In this document: piece after piece, positions 61,376 to 64,000 of the stretch
How positions within the stretch are numbered: the stretch's first letter is position 1
Layout: each line of letters begins with the position of its first letter
Origin: Zavarzinia marina
GTDB lineage: Bacteria; Pseudomonadota; Alphaproteobacteria; Zavarziniales; Zavarziniaceae
NCBI RefSeq assembly: GCF_021568905.1
Contig: NZ_JAKGSB010000004.1
Location: 372,001 to 436,000, forward strand
DNA length: 64,000 nt
Direction: 5' to 3'
Position numbers and translations under genes: made by a program
The notes under the pieces: model-generated
Seen by the model: the letters and a program-made list of their open reading frames with translations, nothing else
Database searches by the model: none
Told to the model about the DNA's origin: nothing

Positions 61376-62413
61376 CTATGTACAGAGTTCTAATATCTCA
61401 CGCTCAACAATCCGGAATCGGTCCTTGACCTCTTCGCCAGAGTAGAAATCGAGGAGGTCTTGTTTGGACAGCGTACCGTCGGCCAGGAATTTGAGCAGAT
61501 ATCTTTGATTAAATTCTGCCAGCAAAATGCTCTTTTCAATCTGGGCGAGGATTTGCCGGAAATTGTCGACACTGTTGAGGACGAGGTGTTTGACCGCTGC
61601 CATGTCTCGCGCATCCTTAATCAGGCGATTGACAATGACTTTCAACACGTTTTGATCGAGATCCACGGCCTGCGTATTCATCGCGATGTCGCGTGCCAGC
61701 ATGTACGCGATCCCGAGATTATGATAATCGCCTTTTTGCGAATCGATGATCGCAATGAGACCGATGCCCGGAATGAAGCGCACATCCTGAACCGTATTAA
61801 GCACACCGTTGTCGACGAGCGACACGTCGAACACGATAATGCCGACGATACCGTCCCTATTGGCCTGCGCCTCAAGCAATTGGCTCCAAGCTGTGTCGCT
61901 CTTCTTAGTGAAGATATCCTTGGAGCGGATATCACCGAGTCGAATGCTCTTGTCGAACTTACATTCGATCGCGATCCGCTTGCTCCCATCCGCGCCTAAG
62001 TGACAAACGATATCCCCGGTCTTGTTTCGGCGGATGTTTCCGGCGCGCTCGCCCGTGAGCTCAACGCGATCAGTCAGCTTTTGCTTTTCAAAAAATTCGA
62101 TGAGGAACTCGGCAATGTCCTCCTCGGCTAGGCCCCCCTTGACGGCCGATCGATAGAAAAGCTCCTTCTTCATATCGAAGATGAGTTTCAGACTCTCGAG
62201 TTCCGTTCCAAGATCGTTGCTCGTTTTCGATAGGAAACTCGATAGCCGATCTTCCATTAGGGCGAGTACGCCGATGTACAATGCCCGATGAAATTGATCG
62301 TCGCGTTCAGTCGCGCCTAATTTGTTGAAGTAATCGAATAGGATTCTGTTATCGATCTCGAAAGCGTTTACTTTAACGCGACCGGTCTGCTGATCTAAGC
62401 TAATGATCGGCAT
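61376..62413 (-). CDS. PD-(D/E)XK nuclease-like protein
   Basis: A 345-residue protein. The core has TGDIVCHLG (Asp134), then KRIAIECKFDKS (Glu150-x-Lys152), which is the D...ExK signature, with flanking helices including EFLIEFFEKQ. It lacks a helicase or methylase domain. The C-terminal half is helical (VNRLIKDARDMAAVKHLV) and may mediate oligomerisation or partner contact. It starts three bases after the KTSC gene stop, in one unit with the HerA-type ATPase gene, so I infer it is the effector of a HerA-nuclease defence module. Confidence 0.75.
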   Translation of the reverse strand: MPIISLDQQTGRVKVNAFEIDNRILFDYFNKLGATERDDQFHRALYIGVLALMEDRLSSFLSKTSNDLGTELESLKLIFDMKKELFYRSAVKGGLAEEDIAEFLIEFFEKQKLTDRVELTGERAGNIRRNKTGDIVCHLGADGSKRIAIECKFDKSIRLGDIRSKDIFTKKSDTAWSQLLEAQANRDGIVGIIVFDVSLVDNGVLNTVQDVRFIPGIGLIAIIDSQKGDYHNLGIAYMLARDIAMNTQAVDLDQNVLKVIVNRLIKDARDMAAVKHLVLNSVDNFRQILAQIEKSILLAEFNQRYLLKFLADGTLSKQDLLDFYSGEEVKDRFRIVEREILELCT

Positions 62414-62416
62414 TCG

Positions 62417-62635
62417 TCAGGCTCGGCTGTAACGATAATGGCCCTTGATATAGGCGGCCAAGTATTGCCCTTTCGATTCTGCCTGCTCGAATGACCGCGC
62501 CACTTGGTCCGGCACATCGTAATAATGATAGCGACCACCATTATGGAATTCGACCTCGAGCAGGAGCTGTTCGGCATCGTATCTTATGGCTGCAATGTTC
62601 GACGACGTAAATGGTGCAAATTCTTGCCAGGCCAC
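62417..62635 (-). CDS. KTSC-domain small protein
   Basis: A 72-residue protein. The KTSC fold is visible in FTSSNIAAIRYDAEQLLLEV, FHNGGRYHYYDVPDQV and FEQAESKGQYLAAYIKGHYRY. KTSC domains occur as single small proteins in phages and bacteria, and their role is unclear. Here the gene lies between a HerA-type ATPase and a nuclease gene with three bases on either side, an arrangement I have not met before. I infer it acts with them, perhaps as an adaptor or sensor. Confidence 0.82.
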   Translation of the reverse strand: MAWQEFAPFTSSNIAAIRYDAEQLLLEVEFHNGGRYHYYDVPDQVARSFEQAESKGQYLAAYIKGHYRYSRA

Positions 62636-62638
62636 AGC

Positions 62639-64000
62639 TTATCCTTTCTCGGGTGAGGGGGGTGTCGGATTTTGTTGCAACCAGGTTCGGACGAAATATC
62701 CGTAATCCGGTGCGAGATGGTTCTTCAGGTTCCATCCGCCCGGCGTCATCGACTCGTCGGGTGGCGACTCGTCGCACACCAGGGGATCCTGGCTGTCAGG
62801 ACGCCGATCTTTGGGCGGGGCCTGAATCATCGTTCGCATGGGAAGGCCAACAGCCTCGCCAAGAATAATCGCCTCGCCGGTTCGCAGAACCGGAAGCATG
62901 CTCGTCAGCCCCTCCAGGTTGTCCGAAAGCGCGCCAGTTACATGAGAGCGATCGGTCGCATTACTGAGCCGCATCGCGAAGAATGTGCCGCATTGCGAAA
63001 GAATTGTGGAGTTGATCTCCGAGGGGCGTTGACTGACGATCATTGCGCCGATGCCGTATTTGCGTCCTTCTTTCACGATCCGCTGCGTCGCGATCGACGC
63101 GGCACTCTCGCAATCGTCGTTGAGATAGGTATGCGCCTCCTCCATCACGATCAGCAACGGCCGCTCGCGCCCGCCCTCCGACAGATTGCGTGCCCAAAAC
63201 AATGCATCATACAACACGCGCAGCACGTTGCCGATAATGTCGTTGGTCACTGTTGACGGAATACCGGACAAGTCGAGGATAGTGATCGGGCGATCGTTTC
63301 CAATCCATTGGCTGATCAGGTCCGAAAGCGTTTTCGTAACAGCGCCACTGAGGTCCGGGTGCCAGTCGCCGGCCTTGAGGAGAAAATCATAGCGCGATAC
63401 GCGCAACCTCGCGCCGAGTGCCTCCAATTGCGGCCTGATGTTGAGCGGATCGGGAAGATAGTTGATTTTCTCCGGATCAGCCTGAACGTTCTTCACCTTG
63501 CGGAAGCGCGGTGGGACGCCCGCCTGAGCATCTCCCACGAGCTTCGCGTTGGTAGCGTCCTTCTCATACGCCCAGGTCGCTGGGTCGCCCGAATTGGCGC
63601 CTCCGGCGCTGAAATAGGTGCCAAACTCAGTGCAATAGAGATCATGCCATAGCTTGTTTAGCGAAAACGGGATTGGGCTGTCGGCGGTCACATCAATAGG
63701 GTCGACCCCAACGATCGGCTGCGCCGCGAGGCTTGCGATCTTCGCCGCCTGGACGCGTTCGAGGATGATGTTTCGGGCCTTGCCGTCGCTGGGGAGCGAG
63801 CCAAATGTGACACGAACGAGCTCGTCAAAGCTCAAAGCCCAGAAGGGAATGCAAAGCCTGTGCTCGTTGGGTTTGCGTTCGTCCGGACTGATCTTAAAAA
63901 TATGCGCTCGATCGCCAAGCGCGCGCGCATATTCGCCGTGGAGATCAAGAACGAGGATCCTGGCGGAGGGGAAGCGGGTTTCGTCGGAAAGCACGTTGAG
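62639..64000 (-). CDS. HerA-type hexameric DNA translocase ATPase (5' end beyond window)
   Basis: The visible 450-odd residues are the C-terminal part of a HerA/FtsK-like ATPase: a core strand ARILVLDLHGEYARAL, Walker B LLIVMEEAHTYL, IVKEGRKYGIGAMIVSQRPSEI and QCGTFFAMRLSNATDR with the arginine finger region. The Walker A loop expected before ILVLDLHGEY is missing, so the gene continues past the right end; the frame is open at the edge. HerA with a nuclease is a known defence theme (SIR2-HerA, DUF4297-HerA). It is followed by the KTSC and nuclease genes. Confidence 0.88.
   Translation of the reverse strand, partial: LNVLSDETRFPSARILVLDLHGEYARALGDRAHIFKISPDERKPNEHRLCIPFWALSFDELVRVTFGSLPSDGKARNIILERVQAAKIASLAAQPIVGVDPIDVTADSPIPFSLNKLWHDLYCTEFGTYFSAGGANSGDPATWAYEKDATNAKLVGDAQAGVPPRFRKVKNVQADPEKINYLPDPLNIRPQLEALGARLRVSRYDFLLKAGDWHPDLSGAVTKTLSDLISQWIGNDRPITILDLSGIPSTVTNDIIGNVLRVLYDALFWARNLSEGGRERPLLIVMEEAHTYLNDDCESAASIATQRIVKEGRKYGIGAMIVSQRPSEINSTILSQCGTFFAMRLSNATDRSHVTGALSDNLEGLTSMLPVLRTGEAIILGEAVGLPMRTMIQAPPKDRRPDSQDPLVCDESPPDESMTPGGWNLKNHLAPDYGYFVRTWLQQNPTPPSPEKG

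Overview
The window looks like chromosomal DNA of a high-GC alphaproteobacterium. The evidence is a PleD response regulator, a DUF3572 gene, EipB (DUF1849), a phasin, clpS-clpA, a FabR/DesT-type desaturase locus and a nonulosonic-acid/flagellin-glycosylation locus. Gene content would fit the Rhodospirillales and their relatives, but genus cannot be fixed from sequence alone. From about 52.3 kb onward base composition drops and the content becomes that of a mobile island.

Layout. 0-9.2 kb: a flagellin-glycosylation locus with a TPR/OGT-like glycosyltransferase, a DUF115 motility accessory factor (Maf) and a flagellin-like protein on the plus strand; a FlaF-like regulator, a hydrolysing UDP-GlcNAc 2-epimerase and a CMP-sugar synthetase on the minus strand; and LegB/LegC-type genes on the plus strand. 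9.3-13.6 kb: agmatine catabolism (aguB, aguA) followed by RidA, GDPD and HpcH/CitE-like genes. 13.6-16.7 kb: a FabR/DesT-like repressor, two near-palindromic operators, and a ferredoxin-reductase/fatty-acid desaturase pair. 16.7-22.1 kb: TetR-MFS efflux pair, DUF482 protein, HIT protein, ATPase and a host-attachment-family protein behind a perfect FNR-type box. 22.2-26 kb: clpA, clpS, phasin. 26-36.4 kb: lipoprotein, DD-carboxypeptidase with SPOR domain, RTX subtilase, two Nudix genes, rpmG, an aldehyde dehydrogenase and an alkylsulfatase. 36.6-52.1 kb: pleD region, HAD, ROK kinase, eipB, 2-hydroxyacid dehydrogenase, MocR regulator with divergent flavin-fold protein, class II aldolase/HD pair, Crp/Fnr regulator, TIR/beta-propeller protein, LysM protein and two cytochromes c.

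Island (about 52.3-64 kb). A 47-bp copy of the 3' half of a minus-strand tRNA-Arg(CCG) occurs twice, 6163 bp apart. Each copy is followed by a tyrosine integrase gene on the plus strand: a broken stub cut by an IS5-family element in the first, an intact gene in the second. I read this as two tandem integrations at the same tRNA, with the intact tRNA probably to the right of the window. The first unit carries a tightly coupled four-gene operon: beta-class DNA methyltransferase, MORC-like GHKL ATPase, SF2 helicase and PD-(D/E)XK-type nuclease, a restriction-like system. The second carries a minus-strand operon of HerA-type ATPase (cut by the window end), a KTSC-domain small protein and a PD-(D/E)XK nuclease, a second candidate defence system. 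These two modules are the most promising material for new biology here.
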